In this document: positions 35,799 through 47,300 of the stretch, piece by piece | Position numbering within the stretch: the first letter of the stretch is position 1 | Layout: the number at the start of each line of letters is the position of its first letter | Source: Pisaster brevispinus | Lineage: Eukaryota; Echinodermata; Asteroidea; Forcipulatida; Asteriidae | Assembly: GCA_023634235.1 (NCBI GenBank) | Contig: JAMKCF010000141.1 | Span: 105,125-169,124 of the forward strand | Direction: 5' to 3' | Length of the DNA: 64,000 bases | The notes under the pieces: generated by a model | Told to the model about the DNA's origin: nothing | The model's database searches: none | The model's input: the letters and a program-made list of their open reading frames with translations, nothing else | Made by a program: the position numbers and the translations under genes

Positions 35799-36297
35799 CA
35801 TTAATACCTCACCATGGCATGCAATGCCTCAACAATTATTTACCTACACATGTATGACATTTCTGTAGACCAATCCGTACGCGCAATGTGCTGCACACCA
35901 CACCACCATTGCAGAGGTGCTGGAAACGCAAGGTTTTGTACACACAGACAATACCCCAGCAATGGCGGCACAGTGTACAGCGCTTGCCTGTACGGTTTGG
36001 TCTCTAGCAACGCAGGTTGTCTGCCATGCTGGAGTGGTAGGCACATGTAGGATGCGTACGCGTAGCGCCATCCAGCAGTGCGTTTCGTAGCACATGTTCC
36101 ATGCACGCAACCTTATGGATTGGGTTTGTGGGGGTCCTGTTATTGTTGTTTTATTGATCCCTTTTCTAAAGAATTCCTCTGTGGGGTCCAAGTTGAAGTA
36201 AGAACAACTTTGTGGGGTCCATTGTTCCTTTGTGTAAAAGACCCCACAAGAGACCTTCTGGGATGTGATTTCTCTGTTTTTAACCGATTTTTTTTAC
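35799..36297. other. CpG-bearing non-coding stretch
   Basis: It contains overlapping frames on both strands (up to 115 codons, 35844-36191) with no recognisable product. GC is higher than in the surroundings. 'GGGGTCC' recurs near 36132, 36183 and 36215. Nothing can be named. Confidence 0.35.
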
Positions 36298-36480
36298 CCC
36301 CCCCCCCCAAAAAAAAAAAAAATAAATAAATTAATTAATAAATAAGTAAATAAATAAATAAATAAATGAATAAAATAAATGAATTTAAATTAAATGAATA
36401 TATTTATTTTTAGTATTAAAAAAAAGTAAACAAAAAAATTATAAATATATTTTTTAAATTCAAACCGAAAAAAAAACCAT
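36292..36480. repeat. poly-C/poly-A junction and (TAAA)n-rich simple repeat
   Basis: A C run, then an A run, then TAAA/TTAA/GAATAAA simple sequence extending to about 36480. Low complexity. Confidence 0.85.
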
Positions 36481-36492
36481 GTAGATAAAACC

Positions 36493-36631
36493 AAATAGAA
36501 AGCCCCAGAGTGCAGATTAGGGCTTTTAAAACAAAAGATAAATGCATGTAAGTAGGTTTCGAGCTCCCAAGCTTTCACACTATGCGCTCGCAGTTCAGGG
36601 TTTTTTTTGCAACAGCCTATCACATCCCTGG
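36493..36631 (+). repeat. dispersed repeat flanking NCBP1 fragment, right copy
   Basis: Same-orientation partner of 31728-31880. It shares 'GAGTGCAGATTAGGGCTTTT', 'GTAAGTAGG' with 'TTCGAGC', 'AGCTTTCA' and 'CAGCCTATCACATCCCTG'. Together the two copies bracket the NCBP1-like exons. Confidence 0.85.
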
Positions 36632-39600
36632 ACTTTCCGTAAGCCTAGTTTTATAAATGGCACCCAGCTAAGAAAACTGGTCCTTCCACATTAAAAATCT
36701 CCCAATACTTAGCTGTGCTGAAAACAGAGACATCTATTTCAACTCTCAAATCTGCTTACAAAAATGTGCGAGAAAAAAAATCATCTACATTTAGTGCACA
36801 TAAAATGCTTTCTTTTTCAATTTTAAACTATTGACTTCTTGGTGTTTTTCACAATTTTTTCACTGATGTCTCCCTCATTCAAAGACAAAAAGATATTAAT
36901 CTGTGGCTTTTGCTTTGATTTGATTTCAAACAAGCTCATTGGAATGGACTATTTAAAATGTTATATGAATTTGGTATCATATTCTAGAATTCTGTCAGTT
37001 GTGTTACTTGATCTGGTTAATTTTTGTAATTTAACAAAATATTTAAGTACACTGGCACATCAATAGGATGTACTTCAAATTACAATACATCATGAAAATG
37101 ATAATGATTGGGAACACCACAAAATTGTATTGAAATTTAAGTCTCTTTTTGGAAAAGTTATCAAATCACACAAGTAGTTGTTTGGTTGTATCTTTGCATC
37201 ATCAACTGCAATGGTTTTGGGATAAGCCAAGTTGTAACAGAATGGCTTCATTTGGGGTTTGTACCTTATTTTGTGTTCACTATACAATGTGCCAGCCGAA
37301 AAAGCTGTGAAATAAAAACTGCTTTCTTGAGGATGTTATCTGTGTTGAAATAAAAGAACATAAATTTGTGCCCATTTGTTCTTTCTTGTATTCAAATAAA
37401 AGAAGGGAAAACACATTTCTTTGTGTCTTTTTTCTATAGATAAGATCTGCTTTTTTTGTAAATATGTCTGCAGGTCAGACCTTTATCGCACAGCAGCCAT
37501 CTTGTATTTTCAAAGATATGTGACAAAACTGATATGGAAAGAGAAGTTTAATGCGCAGTTTGTGTTAAAGCAAACAAAGTCAATCATATAATGAAACTTA
37601 ATTAACACTGTCTTCACAAAACACTGAAAATCGAGCAGAAAGTGAATCTATGTGTACTTACAAAGGTAAATTCACAGCAAACAAAATACTGTTTGGACTG
37701 AGCAATATACCATTGAGAACATGGTTACATTGTGGTGAAGGTCTGGTCATCAGGAATAAAACAAAGGGAAGGTATTCATTTCGCAGTGAAGCAACATTTC
37801 AAACAAAATCCAATAGCTCATCATAGTGTAAAGTGTTTCAATAAAACCAAATCGACCCTACGAAGCAATTATTTTATTTTTCTATAACAATTTTCTGTTG
37901 GAAGGTCAATTGCCTACAGATATCTCATGACAAAAAAGTGTCCAATAATGTGAAGAAAACTCCTCCTGAATCAGTGATTGTACCTTCCATTTAGTTTAGC
38001 TTGATACACAGGTGCTGCACTCTGTAGCAAGGTAGATGATCACAACACTAGGGGAAGGGAGGGGAGTGGGGGTTGACTGTTATGAGGAGGGCAGGTGGAG
38101 GGTGTGTGTGCTGGGAGAAAGGATAGGTCCTTAGTGAGTTATTTTGTTTTGGGGGGTCAAGTCCTGCATTTGTTTTTTCATTTTAAATGTTCTTTTTGGA
38201 CCTAAACTAACCCCAGCGCATGCCAGTGCCTCCAGTACCTAGGATTGACAGACACCAAGAAGCAAAGTAAGGAGTGCCCTTCAACTACCTGAGACTGTAA
38301 TCTGTGCAAGCGCCAGTAAACATGGCTGTATGGCGCCCTCCTGTGACAGCAGCCATCTTAGTTTAGTACTACTTCAAAAATGATACCAAAACGAGGCTAA
38401 ATTTTGTTGAGAAGACAAGCAAATTTCCTACACAACTTTTGACCTAAAGTCAAATAAACGGTTTTCATGGAAACAGCTGACCCCTATTTCATCATATGAC
38501 TAGGAATTTTGATAAGTTCTTTGAAACGTCAACATAGTTTTTTTGGTGACCGGATGCAGAATAAACAAGTTACGGGCAAAAGTAAAGAAAGATGTGGAAA
38601 ATCCAAACAAAGCAGTGATACATTTTTGCTTATGAATGCACATTCCAGAAACAACTTCCCAAAATATTTTTCATACCTCAATGTCTTTCCAAAAACTATG
38701 ACAGCAATCTGTCTCACTGAGCATAAGTTTGGTTGTCATCAACCGCACAACTTCATCTGTCAATTACAGGATGACCTGCGCAAGTTCTCATGCGTAAAAA
38801 TCAGGACACGCCCCTAAACTTTGACAATGCTGATTTTGTTAATGGGTTCAAGTCGAAAACCAGCCCAGAATAACACTTTTATACAGATTTACTCTGCTGA
38901 AAATGAGCTATACTCTTCAATATTTACTTCCCCTATTTGTAAGAAATAACCATTCGTTACCTGAAAAGTTTTCCCTGAAATTTGTATCAAAAGCAATTTT
39001 ATTCCCGAACGTAAACAAAGCCATTTTCATTGATAAAGATTTGTGAAGTCACCTTATTAGTATTCAGAACTCAGTCGATGAGCAGACGATAACTCCATCA
39101 TTTTTCTACTAAATTTTTTTAATCGGAAGGTTTAATTCCGACCAGCATAAAAAGAATACAAGTCTATACCTTATAAAATAATGTAAATTTACAATCACAA
39201 ATGGAGGTTTTTTGTTGCTCATCAACTAGAAATAAATTTATTAAGATACGACCAATCATAATGAAAAACGGAAGACGCCATCTTGTTTTCTAATAATAGA
39301 CTCGTGTTTGCGGTTTTAACCCGGATGCACACGTGTGTTGGCTCATCACAACAATCACACGTGTACAGTGTATGCATCGGAAATAAGGGATTATTTAAGT
39401 GAAACCTCTGGAAATATATGCTGCAAAAGTCACTCATCTTAAAGAGGGCATTATAAAGGTAAGACTGACGAAAAGGGGGGTTAAATGGTGGCATTTTCGT
39501 TGCACAGTGTTGGAAATGAACATTTTGTTAACCCTTTTTTATTTATTTATAGCAACCAATACCAGTCTTAGATTGTACATGAGATACGGTATTTTAGCTG

Positions 39601-40199
39601 GTAATGTTATCCTGGTATTAAAGCAGATTTTGTTGTGCTTTGCTACTTTTTTGTGTACACAAGCAGTTTTGTTAAATTGGGCCCCGGCTAATTTTACAAC
39701 GTCCGATATGGAGCCCCCCCCCCCCCTAACTGCCTAATGTTCCCATACTGAACACACTATTTTCTTCTTGTACAGTAGTTTCCCCCCCCCCCCCCCCCCC
39801 CACTCCAAAAAATCTTGTAAAACATTCCGGAGATTCCAAGCTCACAATGAGGACACAACGGCTGGCCGGGGTGGCTACACCACGCCCCATGTCGAACACC
39901 AATTGTAGCTAACAGTCTAAGTCCTTACTCACAGTTATGAGAAACGATGGACTGATAAACATACCACATTTTAATATCACAGAACACCATACTTGTCCAT
40001 TTGTTTCAACGGGTAATTGTAGTCTCCCGACAAGGCTCAACTCCTGTACTTTGTACCAGAGTGTGCACATGAGACTCTGTTTATTTGTGGCGTTGTCTTT
40101 CCATGCTCTTATATACCCTGCTTCAGATCCATTATTCTAGAGTCTCTTGAGGGGAATGTTGGGCCCACCTGTTAACCTGTTTTTCTGTGTCAGTGGTTT
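36632..40199. other. gene-free stretch, nothing recognised
   Basis: AT-rich sequence with C runs at 39713-39727 and about 39780-39800. Frames of up to 112 codons (39399-39737) show no known similarity. A short splice-like bounded frame at 38217-38288 is noted among the rejected items. Confidence 0.35.
38051..38072 (+). other. G-quadruplex-forming motif
   Basis: Four G tracts (4, 3, 4 and 5) are separated by loops of 2, 1 and 3 bases, which satisfies the usual G3+N1-7 pattern. It is embedded in a G-rich strand extending to about 38160. Confidence 0.8.
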
Positions 40200-40202
40200 T
40201 TC

Positions 40203-40898
40203 TTGTTGGCGAGCTGCGAAGCAGAGTGAGCCTATGTAATGACAATTTCCGTCCCGTCTGTCCGTCCGTCCGTCCGTCCGTCTGTCCGGCCGTCCGCGTT
40301 CAGTGGAAATGTTAAAGTTTTTGTTTCAAGTATCAGTCTTTGAGTTGAGTTGTTTTATGGTATGTACAAGCCCAAGTGAGATTGTTATATATAATTGCCA
40401 GTCATTTTTTTTGTAATTTCAACTATTTTTTCCAATAATGTTGAAGTTTTGGGAATAAAAAAAATGTTAGAGTTTTGGGAATAAAAAAAATGTTAAAGTT
40501 TTTTTTCAGGCTCAATTATTGACCTCTGGATTTTAAAGAACCAAACTCAAACTAAAATTGTAAAGTTTCGAACTAAGTTAAGTTGTAACTTTGACTTACA
40601 ATTGACAACAGACAGGCTGAGCATAAAATCGGTTCCGGTTAAATGAGCTAAAACAATTAAAAACTTAAATGGTCATAACTCCTTATTGCAATGATGTACT
40701 AACTTGAAACTTGAATCAAATATTGATTCTTACATGTAGATTCATATGAAAAGATAAAACTCTCAGAGTTTATCACTGGTTCCAGTTGAATGAGCTAAAA
40801 CAATGAAAACCTTAATGGTCATAACTCCTTATTGCAATTAGTCATTGGTCTTCTATCTGGCGATCGGCAGCTCGCCATGGCAGCTTCGCTGTTCTAGT
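40203..40898. mobile_element. possible repeat element with similar inverted ends and CCGT microsatellite
   Basis: The left end 'GGCGAGCTGCGAAGCAGAG' and the right end 'GCTCGCCATGGCAGCTTCGC' are related in inverted orientation (GGCGAGCTGC and GCGAAGC blocks). A (CCGT)n run lies at about 40257-40282. Two internal copies of 'AATGGTCATAACTCCTTATT' with 'TGAGCTAAAACAAT' form a degenerate tandem of about 150 bp. There is no coding capacity. It is probably a non-autonomous element, with the ends not precisely defined. Confidence 0.5.
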
Positions 40899-41840
40899 TG
40901 ACATTTGTTGAACATTTCTCTGTTGCTTCTCTTCACATGATTTGCTGAGGCAATTTAGGTGCAATTTAGACCACACTGTAAGATGCAGTAGACAAAAGAA
41001 GCTTCAACATTCTCTAAACTAAGTTTAAGAGTCTTGAGAAGAACTTCATGAGATTAGGTTGTCATTCATTTCCAAGAGAATAAAACTGTTAAGATTGTTT
41101 CCAGGGAGATGGTGCACATTTTCAATGCAGCCTAAATCAGAAGAAGAAATAGTGGGTTTTTGAAAAGTATAGTTGAACATATCATTTTTATTTCATTGAA
41201 AACTTAAAATACAACAGAGGGCAGGAGATTCTTGCGCCTTCAATTTGACACTGAGCTGGCTGGCATACTACTGCAGTTTGTAAAAAAAAAAAAAAAATTA
41301 AGCTAAGAGATGAAGTGGGTAATTCTCTCGATGCCATTGATTCTTGAACTTCGCGTCTCAAAATATTGACGATTTAAAGCACAATTGATGACGTAGTATG
41401 AACACATGTTATTAAATATTCCCCAGCAAACTATGGCTAAATGACCATGTCCACATTCGCCATCACCTGCCAGATGCTATTTTTCTGTTTAGTTTCAACC
41501 CAAACATAGGTCTTTCTCCGGCCAATTAAATTAAGACTTTTTAAATTTAAACGTCTTGCTCATCTAAAATGATTGCTCCATCACATCAACATTCAACAGT
41601 AACAAAGAAGTATTTCAATTTTAAAAGTTTAAATTTCACTGGTCAAATAAGATCATTTGAATTCATTACATCGCAACGATCTTTCAATGTCGTAGGAGCT
41701 AATAGCAAGAGGCTGGCCAACCATTCAATTTTATCAATAAAGCACACATTTTTCAACTGTTTCCATATAAATTCGTCTGCATGGTTTGTGCTGGCTGAAA
41801 GGCAGATATTCTAAGAAGAATTCAGTTTTCTACACTAGTT
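40899..41840. other. gene-free stretch, nothing recognised
   Basis: AT-rich; contains an A run at 41282. The frame at 41569-41814 has no recognisable similarity. Confidence 0.35.
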
Positions 41841-41844
41841 CTGG

Positions 41845-41852
41845 TTATATAT
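41845..41852 (+). promoter_or_regulatory. TATA-like motif upstream of candidate first exon
   Basis: 'TATATATA' lies about 135 bp before the ATG at 41984. It is only suggestive, because the surrounding DNA is AT-rich. Confidence 0.15.
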
Positions 41853-41983
41853 ACCTCCCTCTAGAGCGACAAAGAAGGAAATAGTGTCTGCCAGTGGTCG
41901 ATACAGACGATCAAGTGAATCATTCAGATCAGAGGAGCGGCCAACTCTGCTGCATGGAAAGGTCCAGCTGATTGTCTGACAAA

Positions 41984-42053
41984 ATGGCGTACCGGACAAT
42001 TCAGTCACACTGCATGGAATGGTACAACTACAGCCAAACTAAAGCCAGTCAAG
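41984..42053 (+). CDS. weak candidate first coding exon (unrecognised)
   Basis: 'ACAAAATGGCG' gives a good initiation context and begins a frame of 23 codons (MAYRTIQSHCMEWYNYSQTK and on) that meets the donor CAAG|GTAAGC. The local sequence is richer in G and C than the flanks, and a TATA-like string lies upstream. No downstream exon is found before the satellite array starts 340 bp later, so any gene would carry the array in its first intron or be truncated. I do not recognise the peptide. It may equally be chance. Confidence 0.2.
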
Positions 42054-42395
42054 GTAAGCAACCAACTTTTGAATATACAGAAACGAACAAACGTAGTATG
42101 GAAAACAGCAGACGAAAATAACAGAGATTGGTCAAACAAGCCTTATTTTTGACCCGGATATGAAATGATGTCCAGAGGCAACTTTTAAAACTTTCTAACC
42201 ATCTCGAAATGCCAATCACTTGTTTACCCTCGATTGCAGAAAAGTCCATTTGGGACATAGTAATAAAACCTCACCACTTGATAACTGGTAACGCTTATCT
42301 CAAATATTCTGGCCCTATTCCAAATGTTAAACTAACTGACAGCAATCCCACAGTCTTCCAGATGGTCTAGATTTTGTATTTCACCATTCAAAGGG

Positions 42396-43014
42396 CGGAT
42401 CCACTGGTTCGAAGTTTAACTGCACAACTTCTTTTATCAAGGTTTTTTTTTGCCGTCAAATCGCACATTAATTGTTACTCAAAAATTCAAAACAGCCTGT
42501 TGCGACAACTCGTTGCGGGCACCTCCCCCGACGGTGCTGGTTCGAATTTGAAGGCCGCAACCATTTTATTCATGAATTATTGAGGTTTTTTGGGCAACAA
42601 AGATGGCGTAACTTTTTGGTAAAAAGCTCCTAATTGCCTAGGTTTTGGAATTTGGCCATGTCCCCACTTAGAAAAGGTCTTCAGGGAAGTCTAGTCTATC
42701 ATGCTGCACCGTCAAATCGCACTTTTGTTTTCGACCCCAAAATTCAAAATGGCGACAGGGTACTACCTGTCAAATATTCCACAAATTCGACCTCCGGTAA
42801 CATGCCGATTTTTGGCGATCACTTTTTGCGGACACCTCCCCCGACGGTGCTGGTTCGAATTTGAAGGCCGCAAGCATTTTATTCCATGAATTATTGAGGT
42901 TTTTGGGGCAAGAAAGATGGCGTCACTTTTTGCTAGAAAGCTCCTAATTGCCCGGGTTTTGGGATTTGGCCATGTCCCCACTCAGAAAAGGTCTTCAGGG
43001 AAGTCTAGTCTAGA
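42396..43014 (+). repeat. degenerate left edge of satellite array
   Basis: The sequence from 'CCACTGGTTCGAAGTTTAAC' to about 42520 aligns only loosely with the monomer. It lacks part of the segment between 'AAAATTC' and 'CTCCCCCGACGG'. The next unit has 'GGACACCTCCCCC' where interior units have 'GGACGACTCCCCC', plus several other private changes. This is the expected look of an array margin outside the zone of sequence homogenisation. Confidence 0.85.
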
Positions 43015-44170
43015 ATGCTGCACCGTCAAATCGCACTTTTGTTTTCGACCCCAAAATTCAAAATGGCGACAGGGTACTACCTGTCAAATATTCCCAAAAT
43101 TCGACCCCCGGTAACATGGCGATTTTCGGCGATCACTTTTGCGGACGACTCCCCCGACGGTGCTGGTTCGAATTTGAAGGCCGCAAGCATTTTATTCCAT
43201 GAATTTTTGAGGTTTTGGGGGCAAGAAAGATGGCGTCACTTTTTGCTAGAAAGCTCCTAATTGCCCAGGTTTTGGGATCTGGCCATATCCCCACACAGAA
43301 AAGGTCTTCAGGGAAGTCTAGTCTAGAATGCTGCACCGTCAAATCGCACTTTTGTTTTCGACCCCAAAATTCAAAATGGCGACAGGGTACTACCTGTCAA
43401 ATATTCCCAAAATTCGACCCCCGGTAACATGGCGATTTTCGGCGATCACTTTTTGCGGACGACTCCCCCGACGGTGCTGGTTCGAATTTGAAGGCCGCAA
43501 GCATTTTATTCCATGAATTATTGAGGTTTTGGGGGCAAGAAAGATGGCGTCCATTTTTGCTAGAAAGCTCCTAATTGCCCAGGTTTTGGGATTTGGCCAT
43601 GTCCCCACGCAGAAAAGGTCTTCAGGTAAGTCTAGTCTAGAATGCTGCACCGTCAAATCGCACTTTTGTTTTCGACCCCAAAATTCAAAATGGCGACAGG
43701 GTACTACCTGTCAAATATTCCCAAAATTCGACCCCCGGTAACATGGCGATTTTCGGCGATCACTTTTTGCGGACGACTCCCCCGACGGTGCTGGTTCGAA
43801 TTTGAAGGCCGCAAGCATTTTATTCCATGAATTATTGAGGTTTTGGGGGCAAGAAAGATGGCGTCACTTTTTGCTAGAAAGCTCCTAATTGCCCAGGTTT
43901 TGGGATTTGGCCATGTCCCCACGCAGAAAAGGTCTTCAGGTAAGTCTAGTCTAGAATGCTGCACCGTCAAATCGCACTTTTGTTTTCGACCCCAAAATTA
44001 AAAATGGCGACAGGGTACTACCTGTCAAATATTCCCAAAATTCGACCCACGGTAACATGGCGATTTTCGGCGATCACTTTTTGCGGACGACTCCCCCGAC
44101 GTGCTGGTTCGAATTTGAAGGCCGCAAGCATTTTATTCCATGAATTATTGAGGTTTTGGGGGCAAGAAAG

Positions 44171-44375
44171 ATGGCGTCACTTTTTGCTAGAAAGCTCCTA
44201 ATTGCCCAGGTTTTGGGATTTGGCCATGTCCCCACACAGAAAAGGTCTTCAGGGAAGTCTAGTCTAGAATGCTGCACCGTCAAATCGCACTTTTGTTTTC
44301 GACCCCAAAATTCAAAATGGCGACAGGGTACTACCTGTCAAATATTCCCAAAATTCGACCCCCGGTAACATGGCG
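44171..44375 (+). promoter_or_regulatory. three YY1-like ATGGCG motifs per monomer (representative)
   Basis: In this typical monomer ATGGCG occurs at 44171 (AAGATGGCGTC), 44317 (AAAATGGCGAC) and 44370 (AACATGGCGAT), spaced 146, 53 and then 115 bp to the next monomer. The AANATGGCG core matches the established YY1 binding consensus except for the last bases. The three sites are conserved in almost all monomers, giving about 200 potential sites in the window. Binding is an inference from the motif only. Confidence 0.45.
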
Positions 44376-47300
44376 ATTTTCGGCGATCACTTTTTGCGGA
44401 CGACTCCCCCGACGGTGCTGGTTCGAATTTGAAGGCCGCAAGCTATTTATTCCATGAATTATTGAGGTTTTGGGGGCAAGAAAGATGGCGTCACTTTTTG
44501 CTAGAAAGCTCCTAATTGCCCAGGTTTTGGGATTTGGCCATGTCCCCACGCAGAAAAGGTCTTCAGGTAAGTCTAGTCTAGAATGCTGCACCGTCAAATC
44601 GCACTTTTGTTTTCGACCCCAAAATTAAAAATGGCGACAGGGTACTACCTGTCAAATATTCCCAAAATTCGACCCCCGGTAACATGGCGATTTTCGGCGA
44701 TCACTTTTTGCGGACGACTCCCCCGACGGTGCTGAATCGAATTTGAAGGCCGCAAGCATTTTATTCCATGAATTATTGAGGTTTTGGGGGCAAGAAAGAT
44801 GGCGTCACTTTTTGCTAGAAAGCTCCTAATTGCCCAGTTTTTGGGATTTGGCCATGTCCCCACACAGAAAAGGTCTTCAGGGAAGTCTAGTCTAGAATGC
44901 TGCACCGTCAAATCGCACTTTTGTTTTCGACCCAAAAATTCAAAATGGCGACAGGGTACTACCTGTCAAATATTCCCAAAATTCGACCCCCGGTAACATG
45001 GCGATTTTCGGCGATCACTTTTTGCGGACGACTCCCCCGACGGTGCTGGTTCGAATTTGAAGGCCGCAAGCATTTTATTCCATGAATTATTGAGGTTTTG
45101 GGGGCAAGAAAGATGGCGTCACTTTTTGCTAGAAAGCTCCTAATTGCCCAGGTTTTGGGATTTGGCCATGTCCCCACACAGAAAAGGTCTTCAGGGAAGT
45201 CTAGTCTAGAATGCTGCACCGTCAAATCGCACTTTTGTTTTCGACCCCAAAATTCAAAATGGCGACAGGGTACTACCTGTCAAATATTCCCAAAATTCGA
45301 CCCCCGGTAACATGGCGATTTTCGGCGATCACTTTTTGCGGACGACTCCCCCGACGGTGCTGGTTCGAATTTGAAGGCCGCAAGCATTTTATTCCATGCA
45401 TTATTGAGGTTTTGGGGGCAAGAAAGATGGCGTCACTTTTTGCTAGAAAGCTCCTAATTGCCCAGGTTTTGGGATTTGGCCATGTCCCCACACAGAAAAG
45501 GTCTTCAGGGAAGTCTAGTCTAGAATGCTGCACCGTCAAATCGCACTTTTGTTTTCGACCCCAAAATTCAAAATGGCGACAGGGTACTACCTGTCAAATA
45601 TTCCCAAAATTCGACCCCCGGTAACATGGCGATTTTCGGCGATCACTTTTTGCGGACGACTCCCCCGACGGTGCTGGTTCGAATTTGAAGGCCGCAAGCA
45701 TTTTATTCCATGAATTATTGAGGTTTTTGGGGCAAGAAAGATGGCGTTACTTTTTGCTAGAAAGCTCCTTATTGCCCAGGTTTTGGGATTTGGCCATGTC
45801 CCCACACAGAAAAGGTCTTCAGGGAAGTCTAGTCTAGAATGCTGCACCGTCAAATCGCACTTTTGTTTTCGACCCCAAAATTCAAAATGGCGACAGGGTA
45901 CTACCTGTCAAATATTCCCAAAATTCGACCCCCGGTAACATGGCGATTTTCGGCGATCACTTTTTGCGGACGACTCCCCCGACGGTGCTGGTTCGAATTT
46001 GAAGGCCGCAAGCATTTTATTCCATGAATTATGGAGGTTTTGGGGGCAAGAAAGATGGCGTCACTTTTTGCTAGAAAGCTCCTAATTGCCCAGGTTTTGG
46101 GATCTGGCCATATCCCCACACAGAAAAGGTCTTCAGGGAAGTCTAGTCTAGAATGCTGCACCGTCAAATCGCACTTTTGTTTTCGACCCCAAAATTCAAA
46201 ATGGCGACAGGGTACTACCTGTCAAATATTCCCAAAATTCGACCCCCGGTAACATGGCGATTTTCGGCGATCACTTTTTGCGGACGACTCCCCCGACGGT
46301 GCTGGTTCGAATTTGAAGGCCGCAAGCATTTTATTCCATGAATTATTGAGGTTTTGGGGGCAAGAAAGATGGCGTCACTTTTTGCTAGAAAGCTCCTAAT
46401 TGCCCAGGTTTTGGGATTTGGCCATGTCCCCACACAGAAAAGGTCTTCAGGGAAGTCTAGTCTAGAATGCTGCACCGTCAAATCGCACTTTTGTTTTCGA
46501 CCCCAAAATTCAAAATGGCGACAGGGTACTACCTGTCAAATATTCCCAAAATTCGACCCCCGGTAACATGGCGATTTTCGGCGATCACTTTTTGCGGACG
46601 ACTCCCCCGACGGTGCTGGTTCGAATTTGAAGGCCGCAAGCATTTTATTCCATGAATTATTGAGGTTTTTGGGGCAAGAAAGATGGCGTCACTTTTTGCT
46701 AGAAAGCTCCTAATTGCCCAGGTTTTGGGATCTGGCCATATCCCCACACAGAAAAGGTCTTCAGGGAAGTCTAGTCTAGAATGCTGCACCGTCAAATCGC
46801 ACTTTTGTTTTCGACCCCAAAATTCAAAATGGCGACAGGGTACTACCTGTCAAATATTCCCAAAATTCGACCCCCGGTAACATGGCGATTTTCGGCGATC
46901 ACTTTTTGCGGACGACTCCCCCGACGGTGCTGGTTCGAATTTGAAGGCCGCAAGCATTTTATTCCATGAATTATTGAGGTTTTGGGGGCAAGAAAGATGG
47001 CGTCACTTTTTGCTAGAAAGCTCCTAATTGCCCAGGTTTTGGGATTTGGCCATGTCCCCACACAGAAAAGGTCTTCAGGGAAGTCTAGTCTAGAATGCTG
47101 CACCGTCAAATCGCACTTTTGTTTTCGACCCCAAAATTCAAAATGGCGACAGGGTACTACCTGTCAAATATTCCCAAAATTCGACCCCCGGTAACATGGC
47201 GATTTTCGGCGATCACTTTTTGCGGACGACTCCCCCGACGGTGCTGGTTCGAATTTGAAGGCCGCAAGCATTTTATTCCATGAATTATTGAGGTTTTTGG

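Noticed and set aside
35844..36191. 115-codon antisense frame and overlapping sense frames
   Set aside because: No recognisable product; composition-driven overlap on both strands.
38217..38288. Possible terminal exon (frame ACQCLQYLGLTDTKKQSKEC) after an AG acceptor
   Set aside because: A plausible acceptor and a stop are present, but no other exon of a gene is seen nearby and I recognise no family. Left as chance.
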